This document shows positions 12,192-25,100 of a DNA stretch of 64,000 nucleotides, piece by piece. Numbering within the stretch: the first letter of the stretch is position 1; each line of letters starts with the position of its first letter. Source of the DNA: Corticium candelabrum (Eukaryota > Porifera > Homoscleromorpha > Homosclerophorida > Plakinidae); the NCBI RefSeq assembly GCF_963422355.1, contig NC_085097.1, forward strand, positions 563,501 through 627,500, read 5' to 3'. The notes under the pieces are model-generated. The model saw only the letters and a list, made by a program, of their open reading frames with translations. It had not been told where the DNA came from and did no database searches. Made by a program: the position numbers and the translations under genes.

Positions 12192-13348
12192 TAGCCTCGC
12201 AAGCCAGGCTCTTCCGCGCAGTCGCTGAGCTAACCGCACGTGAATCACACGAGGAGGAGCAGCTTTTACCGGAATTGCTCCAGCGCGAGAGCCTGGTCGC
12301 TTTCGAGAACGTCATAGTGACGTGGGACCCCCGATCCGGTTTCATAGCTTGCATAAGGCTAATTCGATTTTCTAAAGAGCTCGTTACTGTAATTGCGCTG
12401 ATACACGAAGCAGAGAGGTAGCCCTCCGCGGAGAGCGCGTGAACGCAAAATCCAGTGAAGCTGTTGATGGACAAAGTGCTGGTGAATAATGAGCGTAGGA
12501 ATGGCCTACATGGGACTGGTCCGCTGAACCTACACTCTCCAGCAACGTTTCTTTCTACTGAACTCATCTGCGGGTTTGCGCGAATTGAAACCGACGTAGA
12601 ACTATTCACCACTCTTGCGCGTCTACTCTGACATCTATAGTCTGTGGGGGAAATGGTGTGAGAACTGCCGGCCCAGTTTCACTCAATGGTTCATGAAAAC
12701 AGTGGCCTAGAGCTTGTTGACCTCTCCACGTCATGATCAGATTTGCGTGTATTGCTAACGCAGTCTATGTGACGGTACTTTCGACTCAGCAAGCAGCACT
12801 TTTGTACGATATTGGCTCTCCTCACGGTGAACTGGAAACATCTACGCATGGGAAAACAGCAGTGCAGTGGACCTACCATGTTCAGGAAGTGTAGAGTTGA
12901 CTTGTAGTTGCACGTGTACTACGTACGACTTGTTTCAGTGCATGGACTCTGACTGCTACATATATACACTAACCGCGTACAATGAGTTCATTTCTCAAAC
13001 TACCGCGCTGCAGATCTAGATTCGGCGGTGTGCTGTTGGCGAAACTGAATGCTGAAATGGAGTCGTGACACTGCAGAATATTACATGGTTGAGCTGTCTA
13101 CATACGTACTAGAAGCGAACAATGATGTCAACTACGTACTTCGTGCAAAACAAGCAAGTGCGTGAAGCGATGTTGCGTGTTCTCAACTTTCGTACCTACA
13201 TGCTTACCTAATAGCATTAGCTTTATCAAGTTATGAAACCGGATCGGGGGTCCACGTCACTATGACGTTCTCGAAAGCGACCAGTCCTCGTGTGATTCAC
13301 GCGCGGTTAGCTCAGCGACTGCGCGAAAGAGCCTGGCTTGCGAGGCTA
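12192..13348. mobile_element. Non-autonomous element with long terminal inverted repeats
   Basis: The left end starts TAGCCTCGCAAGCCAGGCTC and the right end is its reverse complement at 13329-13348. The inverted similarity continues inward to about 12345 on the left and 13231 on the right. The ends are flanked by TA. The centre has no transposase. Both strands of the left arm are open for long stretches, but these frames are mirrored in the right arm and are not genes. The terminal core resembles three other foldback groups in this window. Confidence 0.75.
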
Positions 13349-13357
13349 TGTATGTAT

Positions 13358-13424
13358 TAGCCTCGTACCCAGGCCCTCTTGCGCGCCCTCTCCGGGCGCG
13401 CAAGAGGGCCTGGGTACGAGGCTA
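13358..13424. mobile_element. 67-bp foldback MITE
   Basis: TAGCCTCGTACCCAGGCCCT reads into a GC-rich stem and returns as its reverse complement, ending GGGTACGAGGCTA at 13424. The arms are perfect apart from the short loop near 13391. It stands ten bases from the end of the larger inverted-repeat element and shares its TA(G)CCTCG start. It lies 360 bases upstream of the LTV1 start codon. Confidence 0.85.
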
Positions 13425-13785
13425 TGTATGTATAGCATGGCTAAGAGGTGCGTTGATATAAATACTCATCTGTAGGCTTCCGTAATTTTCACTACTGTTT
13501 GGAGTGAGGTGTACATCTAGATAGTTAGCAGTGTAATATATTCCAACCAAAGAAACTCCAAAAATTTCTGATACTGGCCAAAACAATTTTCTGCCAGGTA
13601 CTAAAACTGTAGTAGGCAAGCTAGAACGCTAGACTTGTTGCTAGGAAGGTACGGTACTAGTACCTGGTTGTTCCCTCATGCTCTGCCTAACTTTAGCGTG
13701 AACTTGACTAACAACTATGTAATTTGCTAGAAATACTAATCTGTATAACCTTGCGCATGCGTAATAGTCAAGCGAAGGGAGAGCG

Positions 13786-16700
13786 ATGGTGAGTTTTTAG
13801 AGTTACATAGTTGTTTCCATACACATAATAGGGTTGGGGCGTTTAGGGAAGAAAGAAAAAACCGTTTATTGACAAGAAGGCTGCTTATTCTTTCAAACTT
13901 GTTCACAGAAGTCAAAGAGACCCTCTGCAGGCCGATGAAGAGAGCTCACGGCATGTCTTAGTTTCATCAGACCAGAAAGAATTGGTGAGATTTAGGTTGA
14001 CTGGCTGTCTGCTGCGTGCCTGTTGTTGATCATGAGTTAATTACCTAAAACAGTTTGCTGTTTGCCTGCCGAGCTCATGCACTTGTGCTTGTGTCTGTAT
14101 GTGTGCTAGCTAACCTTAGCGACGATGGCATTAAAGTTTCAAACATGTTTCTTTGTTGTTAGCAGCTGGTCTGCATCTGCATGGCGTAGACTAGAGTCCT
14201 AGATCTAATATTGTCTGGGTCACTCGTTCTCTGCCAAATAGCTGCCCCAGCTGCTACGCTAGCTTTATAGTCCTACTGGATAGCAACTATGTAGAGCAGA
14301 TCACGTCAGCATCCGTCCTAACGTTGCTGCTATAGAACTTGAAAACTGATCGCACCTATTCTCGGTCACAGAGTTACAGTATCGTATCTCGGTCAGCGCT
14401 TGCCATCTCGTTTCTACAACTCCGTTTGAGACGCAAGTCATCTCTATTGATAGGCTCATTATATGGCTTCCTTCACCAAATTGTTGGTTTTGTCTTGTCA
14501 ACCTCTACTCTCGCAGACAACGAAGAAGATGGATGACTCGCGCCACACAATCTCGGTCACCTGATCTCGAGTGATTTTCTCTCTTCAGACGCCGATCTGA
14601 GGCGTTCTTTCTTGCTAATGTTATAGTCATTACCGCTGGCTACTATACCTACGGGGTGATGTTAGTGCTCACCGCCGTCCTGTTGCTACGGCAGAACGTG
14701 AAATCTGAGAGACAAATACTCGGACATCCGGTATCATATCTCAGTCAGTTACTTTCATCGCATTTCTACAAGACGAATTGAGACGTTAGTCATGTCTATT
14801 GAAAGGGTCGCTTTGGATGTTTATGCCACTGAATAGCCGGTTTTGCCTCTTCAGTTGTTATTGTTGCAGGGCGGTGAGAAAGGTGATGGTCTACGGGACA
14901 TAATCTCGGTCATGCGATTTTGAGGAAGACGGGTTTCTGAGTAGGTTGTATTGTGTGATTTTTAGTCTACTGTTCTAGAGTTATATTGTCACGAATGTGT
15001 ACATCTGTCTAACTAGATCCATTTAGTACTTCAGACATGGTATCTAGTGCAAAGTGATGACTCTGAATTTCACATTTTGTTGGCAGTTAACCAGAGAGTA
15101 TTTCTACCTGTTTCTGCTTTCTTGACTGGCAGATATGATGATTCTTTATCTTGGATGGGACGATTGATGATTTTATCAAGCAGAATTGCACACAAACTAG
15201 TCTCGTGCAGTCAGCCCCTCCCTCTTTTGACTTCCGTTGGCAGGGAGAGGGTCTGGTAAGGTTGCTTTGATGTCTTGGTTCTGCCAACCCTAGCATTCCA
15301 TGGGGCATAAAGACATAACGATGATCTGTTAATTGAGATAAGTGAGCAACTGATGGGAATGCACTACTAATTAGGATCTGCATGTACAGCGAAGTTTCGC
15401 TACTGTTTCTGCTGCAGGTGCTGCCAGATTTTGTTCTTGTTATAAGCGAGTTCATTTGCTCTCACAGGTTTTGTAGCTGCCTGCTATAAGCATGGTAAGA
15501 GAAGTGCGGAGCTCGTCTTCTTGTACGACAACATTGGCAGGTGAGTTAATTGTTTTTTGGGAACCAACAGCATTCAACAACTAGCATGTGTCTAACAAGC
15601 AAGACATCTCACCGACGAAAATTCGAAGTGCATGATCATGCAACTTCCGAACGTGACGGAACAGAAGCCAATGAACTTATGAAGTGTGCTATGACAGGGG
15701 TGGAAACAGCTAGAAGCTGCTTGTCCTGTTGCTAGATATAACGCTACAGCTGCATGACGTCCAGATGAGTCTCTATGCAACTTTGCGAAGAACAACTCAC
15801 CTGCCAATATTGTCGTACAAGAAGACGACTTGTGCGCTTCTCTTACCATGCTTATAGCAGGCAGCCACGCAACCTGTGAGAGCAAATGAACTCGCTTATA
15901 ACAAGAACAAAGTCCGGCAGCACTTGCAGCAGAAACAGAAGGGGAACTTCGCTGTACATGCAGATACTAATTAGTAATGCGTTCCCAATAGTTGCTTGTT
16001 TATCAATTAACAGATCATTGTTATGTGTTTATGCCTCATGGAATGCTGGGGTCGGCAGAACCAAGACATCAAAGGAACCTTACCAGACCTTCTCCCCGCC
16101 AACGGAAGTCAAAAAGGGAGAGGGGCTGGCCGTGCGAGACTACAATGTATCCTTACGAGAGCTCTAGATATATCCTGAGAACTTATGAAAATGGTGACAT
16201 GTTGCCAAAGAGAAAATTATCTTTCTCATGACACAGTTCTGAGTCTGAGACAGTTATGAAGTTGTGAGAGAGAATGATAGTTAGTCCAGTGAAGATATCC
16301 AACAAACCTTCTGTGTAGAAACAAGCAGTGCATGTTGTTGATAATAACTGATGTAGCTAAAATCTTACAATCAACAAGATCGTAGTACGTACACAGTTTA
16401 CAAGTATGCAAAGTCCTGGCATACTGAAAAGGCATCTTGTAATATTCAACTTGTGCCAGAATGGATTCAATGTATAACTCCATGATGATCGATCTATCAC
16501 TTACAAAATTTGCTTATTCAATAACTTAGTTTAGACAGAACAACTAATGTTGGCCTACACAATCTAATTACTAGAATCTGCTATGGTTCTACAAATTCAC
16601 TACAAAACATTTTCCATCAGCCTTAGTCGACTGTTACCATATGTATAATGCTCAATGAAGGTAAGACCACTTACCTGAAAGCTGTAGAACCCAAGGAGTG

Positions 16701-19700
16701 TGTGTGCTCATACTGTGACCAAGATGATGTCCCGTAGGTCAATCTCCTTTCTCACCACCCTGCAACAGAAAAACTGAAGAGACAAAAACGGCTATAAACA
16801 TCCAAAGCGAACCTTTCAATAGACATGACTAACGTCTCAATTTGTTTCACGACTGACCGAGATATGATCCCAGATGTCCGAGTATTTGTCTCTCAGATTT
16901 CACGTTCTGCCATAGCAACAGTATGATGAGCACTAACATCATTCCGTAGGTATAGTAGCCAGCAGTGATGACTATAACATTAGCAAGAAAGAACGCCTCA
17001 GATCTGCATGTGAAGAGAGAAAATCACTCGAGATCAAGTGACCAAGATTGTGTGTCACGAGTCATCCGTCTTCTTTGTTGTCTGCAAGAGTAGAGGTTGA
17101 CAAGACAAAACCAACAATTTAATGAAAGGAAGTCATATAATGAGCCTATCGACAAAGATGACTTGCGTCTCAAACGGAGTTGTAGAAACGAGATGGCAAG
17201 CACTGACCGAGAATAGATGCAATCAGTTTTCAAGTTCTACAGCAGCAACGTTAGGACAGATGCTGTCGTGACCTGCTAGTGTAGCAGCTAGGTCTGGCTG
17301 CAGCTGTATTTGGCAGAGAACGAGTGACCGAGATTAGGAAACTACCAAGATTAGATTTGGGACTCTAGTCTCGTGTAGCCAGACCCTCTCCGCCATTCCG
17401 TGTTTGTTTGTATGTCACTCTATTTCTCTGCCTGTTTTTAAGCCTCAAGTCTAAGCAGTAGGTGCACACTCCTATACTTGCTCAACTCAGATCAGTCAAA
17501 TACATTTAGTTGTTTTTGTCTCTTTTATGCTGATTCCGTTGTTTGTAGGTCGATCACTTGGAAATCTATGTGATTGTCTGTTTAATATTTATGGCTAGTG
17601 AAATATAAACGTTTTAGTTTTGCTATGATTTGCCAGGTACCTGTATGTCAACCATCAGATGAGTATGCAGTTTAGAAACAATTCAGTATTCTTTGTGTAT
17701 TAAATCTGGCACACCTAAAGGGCTCGACAGCGTAAAGAAGAACAAAGGAAATGTGGTGTTTTCTTTGAAGATGACTATGACTATCTACAACATCTCAAGG
17801 AACGTGGTAGTGCTACTAATCTGGTGCCTGTGGCAGAATGCAATATTCCTGTGAATTCAAAGGTGATGTGTTATTAAGTAGAATTCAGTTTGAAAACAAT
17901 GGACAGGTTATAGTATGATGGCAGTGGTGACTGTTTAATTGCCATGGTAACTAACTTTAGATAATTAATTTCTAGTTGATAACTAATCGCAAGCTGAGAT
18001 CATTAGTCACATGTGGCCAGTTTTGCAGTGTACTGAGTAAGGCGAGCAGAACAAAAGCACGTGCTACAACACATGGAGTGTGTTCGAGGAGAGGACTGGG
18101 TACAAGTCTAAATAAGTGCCTATCTGTAATGCTGCTTGAGGCAGTAAATTAATTAAGCACAATACAACTTGACAAACAGAATGTCAGATTTAGGCATTTA
18201 TGAAATACATGCCCCTCTTGTTCTGCCCCTGTTTTAACTGTTGTAAGTAGTTTGGCAAACGCTAGATCTGGCTGAATTAGCTTATTTGGATGTATCAGAA
18301 TGTGGTATTCAGGGAGGCGAAATTGTAAGGCGGGCAGCAGAGAGGTGTTTGACAGATGTTGATATCGATTGTGTGTGGAGTCAATTACTGTTAACTAAAG
18401 ATGTTCTTATGATAAGTGCCTTCCTAATGGGCATCAGATGTGCTTATTAAGCACAAATTGGCTCATAGATTTGTTTGATTTCATTGTGCTCATTTGAATG
18501 TTTGCTCTAGAGGTAACAGAAACTTCAACATACTGCTTTGCTAGATCAGATACCATATTATGTAGTTACAGAAACTCTTAAGGGGCATTTGTGGAATGTA
18601 AATACATGATTAGATTTAAGTACAGAGTTTACAGGCATGAGTATTAAGTTAATTGTGTGTGGTGGTTGGCTCTAAATGCTGACTGCTATGGGTGCTCCAA
18701 TGTCCTTGAGCACTGCTATCATGTGCTGTGATCTGCATTAAGTGTCCTGTGTTTTAGCAAAGCAGGAAGGATTGCCTTTATGAAAAGCTGTGCAATGTTA
18801 AAGGAAGCATCTTACATGGGAAAGTAGACATCGTATTGCATGCAAAGACAGCACATTAGCAGTGTAGTGTTAAACAGCAATTCAAATTGGCATTTGAAGG
18901 CAAGAAGTTACTATTGATGAAGGTGAAAGTGCTGATATGATGATGCAGACAAGCATGGCATGTACAGCTGTGAAGGAGAATATGCATTGCCTGTTGGGAA
19001 ATTTCATCTGCTTTGGGTGTACTAAAGATGAATGCATTGACATGAGTATGCCAATACAAGGAATGTGAAGAACCTAGTTTTGGAACTAGTAAAGGAGCAA
19101 CAAGAATTTGTCACAGCTCGGGAGGAACTGGGTGTGCTAATTTACTACTTTGCTGGCTAGTAGTTTTTACTTTAACTATTGGCTTATGGATCAACAAACT
19201 AACTAAGAGGGCAAAATGTTTAGACAGCAGCTACTGTACTCAGTAACCAATATTATTGGTAAAATAGTTTATGCATTGGAATAATTGCTATTGATCTTTC
19301 ATTGATAACTAGAGATTTATTCAAATGTAGGCAGCTTGTTTATTATGTTTATGGGCTGTAGGCACACTTGTTGAATTTACCCAAAGAAGCTTTGCCATCA
19401 GAACATGAAGAAGAAGTTGGCCTCCTTAATAAAGCAGCTCCTCTCTCAGGTATAATGCTGAACGCTTTGTTTACCAGCTTGTATTTGAGGAAACTGTGAT
19501 ATATTCTGGAAGCCTTAGAGCTTACTTATTATTGATTGTTGAACCAGTGGTATTTCTAGGATTTTATTATAGGAGGGTTGTAAGAAAATTGGTCAGTGAG
19601 CATGGCTTTTGCTACGTAGATATTAACTGGTAATGTTCCTGTAGTCTCGAAACAGAACGTTTTTTGCTGGGATGTTTTGAACACTGACCAAAGTTGTGCA

Positions 19701-22035
19701 ATCATTATTAAAGGAGAACTCTCACCAAATACTAAAACTTGTTGAAAGAAAGATGCAAGGACTGGTATCTTCCTGCAGGAAACCTACGGTCCAGACAGCC
19801 ACAGAAGCAGAGAATCGGCAACGAGTTGTTCAGGCGATTCCCCGTATGTACGCAAAGTCTTACTCTCTCGAAGCAACTAATTTAGGTTTTGGTTAATAAA
19901 TCACAACTTGACACCATATGTCTCACAATCCTTACCTTGAAATGTGCACAGATATCAGTCTTCCTTGCTAACCAACAATCAGAGTTACGCATACGCCACA
20001 TGGCGAGCTATGGCATAATTTCCGTAAGCAAGAAACTTACACACAATTCTGTCTCTCGGAGTATAAATGAGTACCTGGTGTTTGACTGGGGCCCTAAGCA
20101 GCCATCAGCTGTGATGTGACATCAGCCACTGGAGTCCAGGTGAGACTTCAGGTGCTCACACCTCAGTGGTTCACAACCCGGTGCTCCTGCAAGTACCTGG
20201 CTACCTGGCCCGGCTCCAGGAAATTGTTAGCACAGGCCCAGAGTTTCTTCTGAGTAGCCCAGCTATAATTGTTGGGTGGCGTGACCAAGAAATGTGGCAG
20301 CTCCTGATGTTTAGGATGTTTATTTAGCGTAGTAGGTCATGTTTGCTAACTTTAGTTTTTTTCCTACTCTTTCAATGTAGTCAGTGTGAAGACTTGGCTG
20401 ACAATGTCATTTTGTAACATGTGTAACTTTGTAGTTCTGTTGTTTAGTACATGTTATCTTTCTCTCTATATATAAAAGTGTGATCTATCTGTCTGTCTGT
20501 GCTATCAATCATGCCAAAACTGCTGGGTGAATTGCCACAAAACCATGCATGAAGACTGGGTTCCACACTACAATGCAAACACACATTTCGGTTGTACAAG
20601 ATGATGATGTAAAGGGGCTCCTTTTGAAGTCCACGAACCTTGACCGTGTTAGCGAGGATGCTGTTATTTTTCAAAGTTTTTGCATGACGAACTGTGAGTG
20701 TACGCCGAATTGATTGAGGTTGACAGTGAAGGTGTAGCCGTCGTCCAGAGTTCTTTTGTGACGGCGTGATTTCTTGTCGATCAAACTCGCCACCACTTGC
20801 GTTCAAATTTCTCCAGAATGGCACTTGGATCTCCACCAAATTTGAATGCTTATTTGTGACCTCGGACAGTATGAATGGAATGAGTCACTTCTTACTGGGG
20901 ACATCGATAAAAGCAAGATATTTTTAACATATTCGGGTTCTAAGAATACGGGTTTCTTTGTTTGCCCATGCAGGTGAGTCAAATAGCTGGCATGTTTGAT
21001 ACATCTGTCCCCTTCAAAGTGATGATGTCCACGGGCTGTCGAAATAGCTGCAAGCTAGGCATATACTGGGAACAAATTATCCGGCAGTTTGTGTTGCCCC
21101 AACCACTTCGTGTCAATTTGCTATACAGAACGGGCAAATCAACCACGCAGGAATTTGTGTTATTTAAATGTGAATCCTGCTCTATTTGCCCAGGCAAAGC
21201 CGGGCCCTCTGCTAGTAGTATTAGATAACTTGAACTTATGTGCAGATTGGAAGGAACTGTTAGAATGTTCTTGTTGTTTGTTGTCTGCTGTACATTGTTG
21301 TCAGTATAGTTTTGCTTGTTATTGTTATTGTAGGTCCCCAACTTGATTGGGATCCAGATGTTGTGGCTGCATTGGACTGTGATGTTGTTGATAGTAACTC
21401 TGATGACTTACTAGAAGATGACTTTGTTTTACAGGTACAGTACACTAACATTATGAAGATGTAACTATGTGTCATTTATTGCAGTGCAGTTTGGTGTGAT
21501 AGAATATTACTTAAAAATTGATCAATCAATGTATTTCTGTGAAACTACCTTTTATGTTGAACTACATTTTATGTAGAGGGTTTTTGCATGTCACGACAAC
21601 CAACAGGTTTAATATTACAATGGTATTTCCTGCTCAGTTGTCTGAGGGCATATTCGATTGGGACTTTCCAGGTAAGGAAAGATTAGAAAAGCAGGTAAAA
21701 GTCTTAATTGGGGTACTTTCTCTTTCTGGAAAGATTGGAAAGGCTTTCCATCCTTTCCACCCTCCAGCCTGGAAAGGACGGAGGAAAGCTGGAAAGATTA
21801 TCAGTGATTAAAGACCCAGAAGAAATTTACAAAAATATAAATGGAAATTTATAAAGTCAGTGTGCAAACTGCAGTACAAAGAAGTCAATAGAGCTTCTAT
21901 TGTAACAGGTTGTGAATTACTGGTGGGTGTGTGCCAGGAGGGATATTTAAGGTGATTTTGCAAGGCTTCTGAGTCCCAGTGAGTCATCTAGGGCTGAGTA
22001 CAAAATGCGGATCCATGGATCCACGCGATTTCACG

Positions 22036-22124
<89 letters not shown>

Positions 22125-25100
22125 GGCATCTCGGATCTAGACTACCTCGCTGTTATCATCTTTTGCTTTCTGCTGCGATTATCTTTTGTTTATTTTACGC
22201 TTAGTTAGACTTGCACCTGAGCTTATTAGCATCATACATTATTGTTGTAGCAGCTAGCTATTACTAGTTGCTTCATTCTTTCTATCAGCATTCCAACTCA
22301 CAAACCGGTCTTCCTAAACGGTGTACAGTCTCGCCCCGCTTCAGCGTTCCTGGATACTTAATTAATCCTCAGCGTGGCGATGAGGAGTTAGCTATGGTCA
22401 CCGTCTGTCAATTTTTTATGTGTCTTACAACTGTGGGAACGCCCTACCATGTGCCTAGAGTTACACCATGACCCTAGATATAGGAAGTCTATCTACTTAG
22501 TACACACGACGTTTCCTTCCACAGCTTTCTCTGTTTGTTGCTGCGACAGAGTGAGGGTGCAGTATAGGCACTAGATGGCTATAGAACGTGAGAAAATTGA
22601 TCTGCAAGCAGAAACGTCTTCAGAAGCTCTGTAGACGCATGTGCAATTTGTTACTTGTATCTGTGTTTATGTGTACTCGAATATATTGAATATCTATATA
22701 TATAAAGCAGAGGTGTCTGTCTGTCTGTCTGTCTGTCAATACATATATTTAATGTCTGTCTGTGTGTCCGTCTGTTGGAACGTTTCTCAAAAACAGTGAG
22801 CCCGATCTTGGCCCAATTTGGCTCGCGAACGCCAAATTCATTCGGGTCGAAAGTGAGACTGTGGTCGTCTTCCTGACTTCTCCCACGACGATGCGATTTC
22901 CCGCCGATCGCACTCGCTTCCGCTCGCGCGCGAATATCTCCGGAACTGCGCATCGTATCTCCACTGAATTTAGACTGCTCATTCCTGACGTCGGACAGTA
23001 CCCGCCGAGCGTGTCATTTATTGTGGGCGACGCTGGGAAACGGAAGATATTTTTGCTGATACCTGGGTCTTCAAAAAATATGTCCACAGTCGTTTGCCAG
23101 TCTACGAGGGTCGAAGAGCTGCCGTGTTTGATGCACCTGTTCCCCGAAACGCCAGCAACGTCTTTGAAGAGACAACATTCAGCGGGACTGTCGAAATGAC
23201 GAGAGTCGGTACGAGTCGTGACTTTGTTAGATATGGGGAACGGATTATTCGGGTGAGTACTGCATGTGACTTCCAGTTCTGCTCTGATGGATTCGTCTAA
23301 CTGCACGCGACTTCATTTCGGACAGGGCAATATCCGGGAGTGTTATACGATTCGTCTAACTGCACGTGACTTCATTTCATTCAACGGGACAGCCCAATAT
23401 CCGGGAGTGCTATACGATTGTAAGTGTATAAGCAACATTTTTGTTCACTGCAATCATTCATGGCCAACATCACCTATGATACCATCAAACGCATTTTTAG
23501 ATACTTTCTGCTATAATCTCTACCTATAAAGGCGACCTGTCTCTCCTCCACTTCCGTGTTGTATTGGCTCTATGACAAACGTGTGTGTCAACTGCGGTGC
23601 TATGAAGTGGAAAGGAGAAGCACCTGGCATGTGTTGTCCCCCGGGCAAAGCCAGGCATTGGAGCTTGTAATATATTCTCGAAATATCGAAGGCGTCACAT
23701 GACAGATTTCAATCAGAACAGTTACTGATTAACACAAGAATCATGCAGTCATTTGAATTTGACCTTGTACCTCAGCCATCACAAGGTGTCGTCCACTTAG
23801 CGGCTACAAGTAGGGTGCAGTTCATGTAGATTTCCCATCTTAGTAGGTTGTTTTAACGAAAGGAAATTAGACCAATCGCTGCAGTCTATTTGACATGCCC
23901 AAATATCTAGTGGACGTGGAATCGCGTGGATCACTGGATCTGCGTTTTCCACTCAGCCGTCATCTAGTTGTGGCGCAAAGGATAAATGCCACCACATGTC
24001 CTGATTTTCGGAAGTCTGGGAATGAAATAACTAGTGAACATTATTATTATTCTAGGCTGCAAAGTCAGAGTCGTTGTTCTACTGCTGTCGATGCTATGTC
24101 TTATGAGCCTATAGCATGGAATATTGAAAGGGAACGCTACAGTGCTGAATCTTAGGTGCTGAGAAATTGACCCCTTTTTAGTTTTGGGTACTTTGGTTGT
24201 ATAGTAGAATTAGCAGTGTGCTTCCAAGCGCACTGCAAAGCATGAAACTTACCTATGCTTGAGTTTCTAGAACGCCCAACGATTGATTTTAGCCTCAACA
24301 ACAAGGCACATGTACGTACTCCAATTGCAACAATGCCTAGGGTTAACAATACCTAGGGTTAACAATACCAAACAGTTGCTGCACACGTACTGGCAAGCAC
24401 CTACTTGCAAGCATGCACAAAGTAACACCACGTGCAGGTCACTACTGTTTTTAAACATAAGCATCCCAACACACTTGTTTTGTACAGTTTATACAGATGG
24501 CTGAGTCACACTAGACCCAAGCATCCCAATACTTGTTTATACAGGTGGTTGAGACAGGACAGGCAAGGCAGTCTTATCATCAAACGGTAAATCACTTTGG
24601 TGCGGCACTTTGTCACAGGTTCACTTACTCTCCGTTTGCTATGACCTTGAAGGTACACTCGAAAGTCATGATCAGTAATCAAAATTGGAACGTCCTGCGT
24701 GACTCCGCCTAGACTAGTGGACAAGCAACAACCATATGTTGAGATTACACAAGTGATAACAGTGAACGCACGCCATACATACATTCCAAAATTGTTTACA
24801 TTGTTGTTTCTGTTGAGTCGGTATTTCTGTCGAGTCGGTCATTTGTCACTTCCGGTAAGACGACTACTATAACCCTCGCTACGCTTAGGGTTAATAATGA
24901 TAACTAAACTTTCACTGAGTGTCTTTCTAAATAGAAGGCTATGTGCAGAGGAAAGAATTCTCCTTTTCATTGAATCTAGGTGACTCACTGCAGGCTCAGC
25001 AATACATTGTCACCTGACAGACCACATTCACCCACAGTAATTGGGAAGACTTCACAGCAGTGGTGTTAATTAAAATATGTTGTTTTGGGGTTTTCCACTT

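Noticed and set aside
12187..12612. 141-codon minus-strand open frame and its plus-strand partner
   Set aside because: It largely overlaps the left arm of an inverted-repeat element, and the arm recurs inverted at 13231-13348. No domain is seen.
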